Positions 33,891 through 42,467 of a stretch of 64,000 nt of DNA are shown one piece after another. Source of the stretch: Halorubellus salinus (GTDB lineage: Archaea > Halobacteriota > Halobacteria > Halobacteriales > Natrialbaceae). The notes beneath the pieces were generated by a model. The model had not been told where the DNA came from. It saw only the letters and a program-made list of their open reading frames with translations, and ran no database searches. The translations under genes were made by a program, and so were the position numbers. The stretch spans positions 558,001 through 622,000 of the forward strand of contig NZ_JAJCVI010000001.1 in the NCBI RefSeq assembly GCF_020567525.1, given 5' to 3'. The first letter of the stretch is position 1. Every line of letters begins with the position of its first letter.

Positions 33891-34892
33891 TCACTCGGGC
33901 GCGAACGCTTCGAGCGTCGCGTCGATCTCCTCGGGGCTGGCGGCGCGCGGGAACCCGATGGAGACGTTGTCGACGCCGTCGACGTCGGCGAACTTCGCCA
34001 GTTCCTCGCGAGCGCGCTCTGGCGTCCCGGCGGCCGTGAAGTCGTCGAGCATGTCGTCGCTGAAGATGTCGATCGCGGCCTCGCGGTCGCCGTTCGTCCA
34101 CTTCGCGGCGACGTCGTGCGCCTCGTCCTCGTAGCCCTGGCGGGCGAGCGAGTCGCGGTAGTACGTCCCCATCGCGCCGACGTAGAACGCGGCGTGCTGT
34201 GCGGTGAGGTGGCGGGCGCGGTCGCCGTCCTCGAGCGCGCAGCACGTGAGCGAGAGCGTGACCTCCTGCTCGCCCCGGTCGTTGTCGCCGAGGTCGGTCC
34301 CGCGCTCGAAGTCCTCAAGCCGGTCGGCCATCGCGTCTGGCGTGAAGAGGATGGCGTGCCAGCCGTCCGCGAACCGGCCGGCGAGCTCGACGGCCTTCGG
34401 GCCCATCGCGGCGACGTCGACGCGCGGCGCCGGGTCGGGCGCCTCGCAGCGCAGCCGGAACCCGCTGACGTCGAAGTACTCGCCCTCGTACTCCAGCTCC
34501 TCGCCGCGGAGGACTTGCTTCACGATGTCGACATACTCGCGGGTTCGCCGGAGCGGGTTCCCGAAGTCGATGCCGTGCCAGCCCTCGACGACGGCGGGCC
34601 CCGACGGCCCGATGCCGAGACGGAATCGGCCGTCCGATACTTCGTCGAGCGTCGCCGCGGTCTGTGCGAGCAGCGCGGGCGACCGCGAGTACACGTTCAT
34701 GATCGACGAGCCGACGAGGACCTCGTCGGTCGCGTGCGCGATGCTCGTCATGATCGTGACGGCGTCGCGGCCCCACGTCTCCGGGAGCCACACGCCTTCG
34801 TACCCGAGTTCCTCCGCGCGCACCGCCATGTCGACGAAGTCCTGCACGGACTCCTGGGCGGCGACCGGCAGGTGGACGTGGTAGTCGGTCAT
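33891..34892 (-). CDS. F420-dependent LLM-class oxidoreductase
   Basis: 333 residues of the luciferase-like monooxygenase TIM barrel: AVRAEELGYEGVWLPETWGRDAVT, VLVGSSIMNVYSRSPALLAQ, RFRLGIGPSGPAVVEGWHGI and VDVAAMGPKAVELAGRFADGW are the usual strand/loop motifs, and the haloarchaeal relatives use coenzyme F420. An SDR gene starts 13 bases upstream on the same strand, so the two probably form an oxidoreductase operon. Substrate unknown; lipid or xenobiotic reduction is only a guess. Confidence 0.85.
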   Translation of the reverse strand: MTDYHVHLPVAAQESVQDFVDMAVRAEELGYEGVWLPETWGRDAVTIMTSIAHATDEVLVGSSIMNVYSRSPALLAQTAATLDEVSDGRFRLGIGPSGPAVVEGWHGIDFGNPLRRTREYVDIVKQVLRGEELEYEGEYFDVSGFRLRCEAPDPAPRVDVAAMGPKAVELAGRFADGWHAILFTPDAMADRLEDFERGTDLGDNDRGEQEVTLSLTCCALEDGDRARHLTAQHAAFYVGAMGTYYRDSLARQGYEDEAHDVAAKWTNGDREAAIDIFSDDMLDDFTAAGTPERAREELAKFADVDGVDNVSIGFPRAASPEEIDATLEAFAPE

Positions 34893-34904
34893 CGACGGCC
34901 TCGT

Positions 34905-35681
34905 TCAGACATCCGGGCTCTCCATGATGTCGGGGACGCCCGCGACCGTGAGGCTCTGCCCGACGAGGTAGGAGGACGCCGGGGACGCGAGGAACTGCGC
35001 GACGTCGGCGATCTCCTCGCTCACGCCGATGCGGCGCTTCACTTCCTCGCGGTCGACCTCGTCGGCGGTGACGCCCATCTGGCTCGCGACGCCGGGGGTC
35101 GCGACGAACCCGGGCGCGATGCAGTTCACGCGGACGTCGTCGTCGGCCCACTCGAACGCGAGCGTCTTCGTGAGGTTCTCCACGGCGGCCTTCGCGGCCG
35201 CGTAGTGACTCATGTACGGCGCCCCCTGTTGGCCCGCGACCGAGGACAGGTTGATGACTGTCCCGGACGCGTCCTTCAGGTGCTCCTCGGCGGCCTGGAT
35301 GCAGTGGTACGTGCCGGTGAGGTTGATGTCGACGATGGTCTTCCACCCGTTCGGGCTGATGTCGTCGAAGTTCGCCATGAACGACGCGCCGGCGTTGTTC
35401 ACGAGGACGTCCACGCCGCCGAACTCGTCGACGGTCGCCTCCACCATCGCCTCCACCGCGTCCCGGTCGGTCACGTCGCACTCCACTGCGTACGCGCTCC
35501 CCGGGCGGTCGCTGTCGTTGATGCCGTCGGCAACCGGTTCGACGTTCTCCATCTCGCGACTGCAGACGACGACGTCCACGCCGTCGTCCGCGAATCGCTC
35601 CGCGATCACCTGTCCGATTCCAGACGACGAGCCCGTGACGATGGCGACGTCGCCGTCGACGCTGAACTGGTCCGTGGCCAT
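34905..35681 (-). CDS. Short-chain dehydrogenase/reductase
   Basis: 258 residues. Rossmann motif TGSSSGIG near residue 15, NNAG about 90, catalytic Ser and YxxxK in SSVAG...SHYAAAKAAVENL about 140-165, and the APGFVATP loop. Classical SDR, glucose-dehydrogenase/3-ketoacyl-reductase-like. Start at 35681 puts TAATTT (35711-35716, read on the minus strand as AAATTA) about 30 bases upstream. Operon with the LLM oxidoreductase downstream. NAD versus NADP preference is not clear from the sequence. Confidence 0.85.
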   Translation of the reverse strand: MATDQFSVDGDVAIVTGSSSGIGQVIAERFADDGVDVVVCSREMENVEPVADGINDSDRPGSAYAVECDVTDRDAVEAMVEATVDEFGGVDVLVNNAGASFMANFDDISPNGWKTIVDINLTGTYHCIQAAEEHLKDASGTVINLSSVAGQQGAPYMSHYAAAKAAVENLTKTLAFEWADDDVRVNCIAPGFVATPGVASQMGVTADEVDREEVKRRIGVSEEIADVAQFLASPASSYLVGQSLTVAGVPDIMESPDV

Positions 35682-35852
35682 ACCGAGGGCCATGGAACCC
35701 AGGACCAAAGTAATTTGCAATGGGTTGTCTGTTCACTGGTTCCAGTCGACGGCGCGCGACCCTCGCGACGGCCCCGAGGTCGGCCGACGACCGCGACGAG
35801 AGCGTTTCGAATCGAAGGTCATTTGCTGCGCGCTCGGATTGATGCTCCCAAC

Positions 35853-37775
35853 GTGGCCTCCGACGACGACGAGAACCCCTTCGAGGCGTACCGCGTGGAC
35901 GTCGACCGACCGCTCGCCAGGTTGTTCCGCGAGTACGGCGTCCCGCGGTGGCCGTGGCTGCTCGCGGGCATCCTCTCGAACTTCGTCTCCCGTGCCGCAC
36001 TCCTCCTCCCGCCGGTCGTCCTCGGGACCGCCATCGACGCCGTCTTCTCGCCGGACGGCGCGAGCCGGTACAACCTCCCGCTCGTCCCCGCGGGGATGAT
36101 TCCGACCACGCAGGTCGAACAGTTCTGGTTCAGCGTGTGGCTCATCGTCGGCGCGTTCGTCGTCGGTACCGCCGCGCGCTGGGTGTGGGGCGTGACGATG
36201 AACACGTTCGCACACGGCGTCATGCACGCCGTCCGCACCGACACCTACAGCGCGATGCAGGACCTCGACATGACGTTCTTCGACGACAAGGAGACCGGCG
36301 AGGTCATGAGCATCCTGAACAACGACGCGTCGAACCTCGAGACGTTCCTCGACGACGCGCTCTCGGAGGTCCTGCGGCTCGTCGTGATGGTGCTCGGTAT
36401 CGCCGGCATCCTGTTCTTCTACAACGCCCAGCTCGCCGCGGTGACGCTCGTGTTCGTTCCCCTCATGGGAGCGTTCACGCTCTGGTTCATGCGGAAGGCC
36501 GAACCGCGGTACGCTCGCGTCCGCGAAGCCGTCGGCGACCTCAACACGCGCCTGGAGAACGGGCTCGCGGGCATCCAGCTCGTGAAGACCACCGGGACGG
36601 AAGCCCACGAGACCGACCGCGTCCGCGGTGCCTCGCGCGAACTCTACGACGCGAACATGTCCATCTTGACGCTCTCGTACTTCTACCGACCCGGGATGAG
36701 CTTCCTCGCGGGGCTGTCGTTCGCCGCGACCTTCCTCGTCGGCGGCCTCTGGATCTTCCAGGGGCCGCCCGGGCCACTGACGGGGACGCTCTCGGTCGGC
36801 GAGTTCGTCATCTTCGTGTTCATGACCCAGCGGTTCGTCCAGCCGCTCTCGCAGGTGTCGAACATCGTCGACTGGTACGAGAACGCGAAGGCGAGCGGGA
36901 AGCGCGTGTTCGGTCTCATGGACGTCCCGCCGCACGTCACCGAACGCGAGGACGCCATCGAGCTCGCGGACGTCGACGGCCACGTCCGGTACGACGACGT
37001 CACGTTCGCGTACGACGGCGCGGACGAACCCGTCCTGGACGGCGTCTCCATCGACGCCGACCCCGGCGAGACCGTCGCGCTCGTCGGGTCGACGGGCGCC
37101 GGGAAGTCCACGACCCTCAAGCTCCTCATGCGGCTCTACGACGTTGACGGACCACGTCCGTCAGCCCGTCAGACGCAATCTGACGACGTGAACGGGGGCG
37201 CGGTCACGGTCGACGGGCACGACGTCCGCGACGTCACGCTCGCGTCGCTCCGCGAGCACGTCGGGTACGTCGGCCAGGACTCGTTCCTCTTCGACGGCAC
37301 CATCGCGGAGAACGTCCGCTACGGGCGGTTCGACGCCGACCGCGACGCCGTCGAGCGCGCCGCCAGGCTCGCGGAAGCGCACGACTTCATCGCGGACCTC
37401 CCCGAGGGCTACGACACGCGCGTCGGCGAGCGGGGCGTGAAGCTCTCGGGCGGGCAACGCCAGCGGCTCGCCATCGCGCGCGTCGTCCTCCAGGACCCAC
37501 CCATCCTCGTGCTCGACGAAGCCACCTCGGACGTCGACACGGAGACCGAACTGCGCATCCAGCGGAGTCTCGACGAGCTCGCCGCCGACCGCACGACGTT
37601 CGCCATCGCGCACCGGCTCTCGACCGTGAAGGACGCCGACCGCATCGTCGTCCTCGAGGACGGCGCCGTCGTCGAACGCGGCAGTCACGACGAACTGCTC
37701 GCCGCCGACGGCCGGTACGCGACGCTCTGGAACGTCCAGACCGGCGAGCTCGACGACCCCGACGACGCGTACTGA
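35853..37775 (+). CDS. ABC exporter half-transporter (TMD-NBD fusion) with in-frame insertion
   Basis: 640 residues, GTG start; the much longer open frame upstream is antisense to the LLM/SDR genes. Six-helix exporter domain about 45-330, then nucleotide-binding domain: Walker A GSTGAGKST (about 410), Q-loop GYVGQDSF, signature LSGGQRQR, Walker B ILVLDEATSD and H-loop IAHRLST. Between Walker A and the Q-loop, after LMRLYDVD, 15 residues (GPRPSARQTQSDDVN) are inserted where homologues go straight to GGAVTVDG. The DNA of the insert is two perfect palindromes. Homodimeric lipid or drug export is likely. Confidence 0.9.
   Translation: MASDDDENPFEAYRVDVDRPLARLFREYGVPRWPWLLAGILSNFVSRAALLLPPVVLGTAIDAVFSPDGASRYNLPLVPAGMIPTTQVEQFWFSVWLIVGAFVVGTAARWVWGVTMNTFAHGVMHAVRTDTYSAMQDLDMTFFDDKETGEVMSILNNDASNLETFLDDALSEVLRLVVMVLGIAGILFFYNAQLAAVTLVFVPLMGAFTLWFMRKAEPRYARVREAVGDLNTRLENGLAGIQLVKTTGTEAHETDRVRGASRELYDANMSILTLSYFYRPGMSFLAGLSFAATFLVGGLWIFQGPPGPLTGTLSVGEFVIFVFMTQRFVQPLSQVSNIVDWYENAKASGKRVFGLMDVPPHVTEREDAIELADVDGHVRYDDVTFAYDGADEPVLDGVSIDADPGETVALVGSTGAGKSTTLKLLMRLYDVDGPRPSARQTQSDDVNGGAVTVDGHDVRDVTLASLREHVGYVGQDSFLFDGTIAENVRYGRFDADRDAVERAARLAEAHDFIADLPEGYDTRVGERGVKLSGGQRQRLAIARVVLQDPPILVLDEATSDVDTETELRIQRSLDELAADRTTFAIAHRLSTVKDADRIVVLEDGAVVERGSHDELLAADGRYATLWNVQTGELDDPDDAY
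37145..37185 (+). repeat. Two adjacent perfect palindromes inside the ABC exporter gene
   Basis: TGACGGAC-CAC-GTCCGTCA at 37145-37163 (8-bp arms, 3-nt loop) and CGTCAGA-CGCAA-TCTGACG at 37167-37185 (7-bp arms, 5-nt loop). Together they make up the 45-bp in-frame insertion. Confidence 0.9.
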
Positions 37776-37937
37776 CCGATCCGTGCCGACGGCCCGTTCC
37801 GGCCAGTCGACATCGACGAGCGTCGATCGCCAGTCCACGGCGTCGCACGCCGACGGCATGAGTATGCAAGCCGATAGCGCGAGCGTCGTGGTAGCGAACC
37901 GAACGTTTCTTGCATACCTCGGGCGACGCCCCACGAT

Positions 37938-39815
37938 ATGCGAGACGTTCAGGTGCTCTGCGTCGACGACCAACAGAGCCTCCTGGACCTCACCGAGACG
38001 TTCCTCGACCGCGAGAGCGACCGCATCAGCGTCCTGACGGCGACGACAGCCGACGAAGCGCTCGACGTGCTCGCCGAGGCCGACGTCGACTGCGTCGTCA
38101 GCGACTACGACCTGGAACGTCGGACCGGCCTCGCGTTCCTGAAGACCGTCCGCGAGGACCACGCCGACGTGCCGTTCGTCCTCTTCACGGGCAAGGGCAG
38201 CGAGGCCGTCGCCGCCGACGCCATCTCCGCGGGCGTCACCGACTACCTCCAGAAGGGCGGGCGCGAACAGTACGCGCTCCTCGCGAACCGCGTCGAGAAC
38301 GCCGTCGACGCCGCCCGCGCCGAACGCGAACTCGAACGCACCCGCGAGAAGACCGCGCAACTCCACGAGCACGCCGCCGACATCGCGGGTGCGTCCTCGC
38401 GCGACGCCGTCGTCGACGCCGCCCTCTCCGCCGCCGACGACATCCTCGAATTCCACGTCTACGGGCTCTACGAAGCCACCGACGACCGCTTCGAGCCACT
38501 CGGTGCGGCGAGCTACGAACCCGACTCGCTCCCCGCGCTTGACGACGGCGTCCTCGGGAAGACCTACCAGCGCGGGGAGTCGTTCCACATCGACGACGTC
38601 GCCCGGACCGACGACGCCGCACCCGACCAGACGTCGTTCCGGTCGGCCGTCTCCGTCCCCGTCGGCGACGACGTCGTCTTCCAGGCCATCGCCGCGGAAC
38701 CGAACGCGTTCACGGCCCCCGACCTGGAACTCACCGAACTGCTCGCGACGCACGTCGAGCAAGCGTTCGAGCGCCTGGACCGCGAACGCGAGTACGAACG
38801 GACGACCGAGCAACTCCAGGCGATCCTCGACAACACCACCGCGATCGTCTACATCAAGGACCGGGAGGGCCGCTACGAGCTCGCGAACGAACGGTTCCGC
38901 GAGGTCGTCGACGTCGACGACGGCGAGCTCGTCGGGCGAACCGACTGGGAGTTACAGGACGACGAGTTCGCCAAGGCGGTCCGCGCGAACGACCGCCGTG
39001 CGATGGAAGAGGAGCGCGCGATAGAGGTCGAGGAGGACGCGTACCGGGACGGCGAACGACGGACGTACTACTCGGTGAAGGTCCCACTGTTCGACGACGA
39101 CGGCGACCCGAAGGGCGTCTGCGGTATCAGCTCGGACATCACCGAACTCAAGGAACGCGAGCTCGAGCTCGAGCAGGAACGGAACCGGCTCGACGAGTTC
39201 GCGAGCGTCGTCGCCCACGACCTCCGCGGGCCGCTGTCGGTCGCCGAAGGCTACCGCGAACTCCTCGCGGCGGACCTCGACGACCCGCGGCTCGACGAGA
39301 TCGCGGAGGCGCACGCCCGGATGACGGAGCTCATCGACGACGTGCTCTCGCTCGCCCGAGAGGGCGACCACGACGTCGACGCGCACGACGTCTCCATCGC
39401 GGGCGTCGCCGAGTCCGCGCAGTCCGCGGTCGACCTGCCCGAGCGCGTGACCGTCGAGGTCGACGACGACGGGGTCGTGAGCGCGGACCCGTCGCGACTC
39501 CGGCGCGTGTTCGAGAACTGCTTCCGGAACGCCGTCGACCACGGCGCCTCCACGTCACGCATCCGCGTCGACGTCACCGACGACGGGTTCGCTATCGCCG
39601 ACGACGGCGACGGGCTCCCCGTGGACGCGCGCGACGACCTGTTCGAGTACGGCGTCAGCGACGGCGACGGAACCGGCATCGGGCTCGCGGTCGTCCGCGA
39701 GATAGTGCAAGCGCACGGCTGGTCGGTGGAGTGCGCGGAGAGCGCCGACGGCGGTGCGCGCTTCGAGTTCACGACGGCCGAGCCGCCGCGGCCGCCCGCT
39801 ACGCTCTCCAACTGA
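37938..39815 (+). CDS. Hybrid sensor: receiver-GAF-PAS-histidine kinase
   Basis: 625 residues, soluble. Receiver (1-120: VLCVDDQQSLL, acceptor Asp in CVVSDYDLE, FTGKG with Lys), GAF domain (about 150-275), PAS (about 295-405: AIVYIKDREGRYELANERF), HisKA with VVAHDLRGPLS (His about 430) and HATPase with NCFRNAVDHG, DDGDGLP and GTGIGLAVV. N-terminal receiver placement is the bacterio-opsin-activator-style haloarchaeal architecture. Probably phosphorylates its own receiver or an unlinked regulator. Upstream AT-rich CTTGCATACC near 37910-37919 may be the promoter. Confidence 0.9.
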   Translation: MRDVQVLCVDDQQSLLDLTETFLDRESDRISVLTATTADEALDVLAEADVDCVVSDYDLERRTGLAFLKTVREDHADVPFVLFTGKGSEAVAADAISAGVTDYLQKGGREQYALLANRVENAVDAARAERELERTREKTAQLHEHAADIAGASSRDAVVDAALSAADDILEFHVYGLYEATDDRFEPLGAASYEPDSLPALDDGVLGKTYQRGESFHIDDVARTDDAAPDQTSFRSAVSVPVGDDVVFQAIAAEPNAFTAPDLELTELLATHVEQAFERLDREREYERTTEQLQAILDNTTAIVYIKDREGRYELANERFREVVDVDDGELVGRTDWELQDDEFAKAVRANDRRAMEEERAIEVEEDAYRDGERRTYYSVKVPLFDDDGDPKGVCGISSDITELKERELELEQERNRLDEFASVVAHDLRGPLSVAEGYRELLAADLDDPRLDEIAEAHARMTELIDDVLSLAREGDHDVDAHDVSIAGVAESAQSAVDLPERVTVEVDDDGVVSADPSRLRRVFENCFRNAVDHGASTSRIRVDVTDDGFAIADDGDGLPVDARDDLFEYGVSDGDGTGIGLAVVREIVQAHGWSVECAESADGGARFEFTTAEPPRPPATLSN

Positions 39816-39861
39816 CGACCGGACTCGGCCCGTGCGGTTGCGTGGCTCTGTCCGGTGCGCG

Positions 39862-41088
39862 CTACAGTTCGTCGTCGTAGCGCGTGATGCCCGCGAGCTC
39901 CTCGTTATCGGGGTCGTCGAACGCCCAGCGTGCGATACTGCGGCGGTGGACCTCGTCGGCGCCGTCGACGATGCGGAACGCGCGGACGTTCTCGTAGAAG
40001 TCCGCCAGCGGGAGGTCCTTCCCGATGCCGTTCCCGCCGCAGACCTGGACGGCGGTGTCGACGGCGTCCTGGGCGACGTTCGCGGTGAACGTCTTCGCCA
40101 TCGCCACCTCGATGCGGGCCTCGTCGCCGTCGGCGATGCCGTCGGCGGCGTGCCGGATCATCGTCCGCGCGGCGTGCAGGCTCGTCCGATGGTCGGCGAT
40201 CTCGTGCCGGAGCGCTTGCTTCTCGCTGAGGGGTTCGCCGAACGCTTCGCGTTCGCTCGCGTACGCGGTGGCGATGTCGAGCGCGCGGTCGGCCATCCCC
40301 GCGAACCGCATGCAGTGAGTCAACCGGGCGGGACCGAGTCGCGCTTGCGCGACCATGAACCCGCCGTCCTCGGGGCCGAGCGTGTTCTCCACGGGGACCC
40401 GGGCATCGTGGAACTTCACCTCGGCGTGACTCGACCCGACGGGCTCCCCGCCCGTGTGCGGGACGTCCCGGACGACCTCCACGCCCTCGGTGTCGCGCGG
40501 GACGATGACGAGGCTCGTCCCCTCGTAGGGGTGCGCGTCCGGGTTCGAGCGCGCCATCACGAGGAACACGTCCGCGTCGGCGCCGCCCGTCGTCCACCAC
40601 TTGTGCCCCGAGATGACCCACTCGCCGGCGTCCTCGTCCTTCCGTGCACTCGTCTGCAGCATCTTCGGGTCCGACCCGCCGCCCTGCATCGGTTCGGTCA
40701 TGCAGAACCCGGAGTTCGCGTCGCCGCGCGCGAGCGGCGCCAGCCAGCGCTCCTGTTGCTCGTCCGTCCCGAAGTGCTCCAGGGTATGCATGTTGCCCTC
40801 GTCGGGCGCCGCGCACCGCATCGCGGTCCCGCCGAGCAGGCTCCGTCCCGCCTCCTCGAACACCGGGAGCATCGCGCGGAAGTCCATCCCGAGCCCACCG
40901 TACTCCTCGGGGAGCTGCGGGCCGTACACGTCGTACTCGCGGGCTTTCTCGCGGAGGTCGTCGACGACGTCGTCGGGGACGTTCGTCTCGCCGAGGTACT
41001 CGCGCTCCACCGGAATCACTTCCTCGCGCACGAACTCGCGCGCTCGCTCAGCGACCGCCTTGCCGTGTTCGGGGTCGTCGTACTCCAT
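39862..41088 (-). CDS. Acyl-CoA dehydrogenase
   Basis: 408 residues. Family signatures: FCMTEPMQGGGSDPKML (FAD/substrate loop about 130), WVISGHKWWTTGGADAD, and the C-terminal QVCGGNGIGKDLPLADFYENVRAFRIVDGADEVHR (FAD-adenine and catalytic region). The closest-looking relatives are the ACAD10/11-like and glutaryl-type enzymes; the usual catalytic Glu position near the end is not obvious from inspection. FAD-dependent dehydrogenation of an acyl-CoA; chain length unknown. Single gene. Confidence 0.9.
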   Translation of the reverse strand: MEYDDPEHGKAVAERAREFVREEVIPVEREYLGETNVPDDVVDDLREKAREYDVYGPQLPEEYGGLGMDFRAMLPVFEEAGRSLLGGTAMRCAAPDEGNMHTLEHFGTDEQQERWLAPLARGDANSGFCMTEPMQGGGSDPKMLQTSARKDEDAGEWVISGHKWWTTGGADADVFLVMARSNPDAHPYEGTSLVIVPRDTEGVEVVRDVPHTGGEPVGSSHAEVKFHDARVPVENTLGPEDGGFMVAQARLGPARLTHCMRFAGMADRALDIATAYASEREAFGEPLSEKQALRHEIADHRTSLHAARTMIRHAADGIADGDEARIEVAMAKTFTANVAQDAVDTAVQVCGGNGIGKDLPLADFYENVRAFRIVDGADEVHRRSIARWAFDDPDNEELAGITRYDDEL

Positions 41089-41170
41089 GCGCGCATCGAT
41101 GGACGCCGCCCTCTAAACGGTATGGCAACCGGTGACGCAAGAGGCGAGGTTTCCGAACGCGTTCGGGGAT

Positions 41171-41659
41171 TCAGTCGTCGCCGGGGACGGCGTCGGTACC
41201 GCTCGGCTGGGTGCCGGACCCGCCGACGCCTGTGGTGTGCGTTCGCGCGAAGACGGCGACGTAGAGGACGACGGTGAGGAATCCGACGGCGGCCGCGAGG
41301 AACTGGAGCGCGGGCGCGGGACTGGTGAACCCGCCGGGCAGGCCGAGTGCCTCCCAGCCATCGCCGACCACGGGGAGCAGGCGTGCGGCGATGAACCACG
41401 GTGCGGCGGCGAGGACGGGGGTCGCGTTCGCGCGGACCAACGCAGCGGGCGTCACGGGCAGCGACGCACGCTCGGTTCGGTCGGCGAGCGAGCGACTCCT
41501 GACGAACACGTAGCCGAGCGCCATCACGACGCCCGCGTACCGGAGCGCGGGCCCGGCGGCCGCCCCGCCGAGCAGTGACAGCGCGACCCAGACGGCGACG
41601 ACGACCGCGATGGGGACGCTCTCCCGGAGGAGCACCCCGGGGTCGATATCGACGTTCAT
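41171..41659 (-). CDS. Multi-TM membrane protein, unknown family
   Basis: 162 residues with four hydrophobic segments (about 14-30, 38-52, 80-95, 115-135), each Ala/Val/Gly-rich, and an acidic C-terminal tail. Nothing catalytic is visible. Located downstream of the GNAT gene in the same direction, 55 bases away; it may be cotranscribed. Confidence 0.6.
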   Translation of the reverse strand: MNVDIDPGVLLRESVPIAVVVAVWVALSLLGGAAAGPALRYAGVVMALGYVFVRSRSLADRTERASLPVTPAALVRANATPVLAAAPWFIAARLLPVVGDGWEALGLPGGFTSPAPALQFLAAAVGFLTVVLYVAVFARTHTTGVGGSGTQPSGTDAVPGDD

Positions 41660-41714
41660 GTACGACCGGGGTCAGGACTACCCGATAAGCGTGCCGTAGG
41701 GTCAAACCGTCGCT

Positions 41715-42200
41715 TCAGCCGCGGAGGATCTCCTGGAGCCGCGTCGTCAGGCCGCCGTCGTCGCCGAGTTTGAGGTAGTACGCGTCGCCGCCGTCCTCGT
41801 AGTAGTTGTCGATGCGGCGCTTCACCTCGAACCCGAGGTGCTCGTAGAACTGGAGGGCGTTCTCGTTCGTCGTTCGCGCGTGACACGTGACGGTGCGGTG
41901 GTCGTCGGCGACGCGCGCGACGAGTTTCTTCCCGATGTCCTCGCCGCGGTGCTCGGGCGCGACCGCGAGGAAGAGGATGTAGCCGTCGCGGCGCACGGCG
42001 ACGAACCCCATGAGTTTGGTCTCGATGCCGTCCGCGACGAACGCCTGCACCGTCGACCGACGGTAGGCGTCCGTGAAGAAGTCCCGGCGCTGCTTGAGCA
42101 CGCCTTCGGCCCGTCGAATCTCCTCCTTCAGTTTCCACGCCTCGGTCACCAGGTCGTCGTTCCCGGGTCCGATGACGCGTGTGTCGACGTTGACGCTCAC
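41715..42200 (-). CDS. GNAT N-acetyltransferase
   Basis: 161 residues, GTG start. Motif A of the GNAT fold, LFLAVAPEHRGEDIGKKLVARV, with the Q/R-x-x-G-x-G/A acetyl-CoA loop, and motif B ARTTNENALQFYEHLGFEVKRR. Start at 42200 is chosen over an ATG 21 bases upstream because the family begins SVNVDTRVIGPGN and because TATAATT (42227-42233, minus-strand AATTATA) lies at the distance of a leaderless transcript. Substrate (amine, N-terminus or antibiotic) unknown. Confidence 0.85.
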   Translation of the reverse strand: MSVNVDTRVIGPGNDDLVTEAWKLKEEIRRAEGVLKQRRDFFTDAYRRSTVQAFVADGIETKLMGFVAVRRDGYILFLAVAPEHRGEDIGKKLVARVADDHRTVTCHARTTNENALQFYEHLGFEVKRRIDNYYEDGGDAYYLKLGDDGGLTTRLQEILRG

Positions 42201-42226
42201 TAGGATGGCAATCCGAGACACACAGG

Positions 42227-42233
42227 TATAATT
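42227..42233 (-). promoter_or_regulatory. TATA-like box, GNAT gene
   Basis: Minus-strand AATTATA about 27-33 bases before the GTG at 42200, which supports that start. Confidence 0.5.
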
Positions 42234-42250
42234 CCATCGGCAGCACGGCT

Positions 42251-42382
42251 CGCACGAGCATACGGCCGCCCCCAGGCGGCCGTTTCTTCGCCCCTGTTCG
42301 CACGAGCATACGGCCGCCCCCAGGCGGCCGTTTCTTCGCCCCTGCTCGCACCAGCATAGGCTGTCCCCAGGCGGCCGTTACG
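42251..42382. repeat. 48-bp tandem repeat, each unit a palindrome
   Basis: Copies begin at 42251, 42299 and 42347 (the third degenerate and truncated). Each intact unit contains CGGCCGCC-CCCA-GGCGGCCG, a perfect hairpin with 8-bp arms, followed by TTTCTTCGCCCC. Located between the end of the ABC-2 permease gene and the GNAT promoter, so one copy may serve as a terminator for the ABC operon. Confidence 0.85.
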
Positions 42383-42467
42383 ATTCTGGTTCGTTTGTGC
42401 GTGTGGTGGGGTTGGGGAGTGTTTTCGGTGTGGTTGGTGTGTTCGTGGTGGTGGGGGAGGTGGTTGG

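Noticed and set aside
33792-35852. Very long open frame in front of the ABC exporter
   Set aside because: It is antisense to the LLM oxidoreductase and SDR genes, low-complexity (Arg/Val/Asp), and domain homology begins only at the GTG at 35853.
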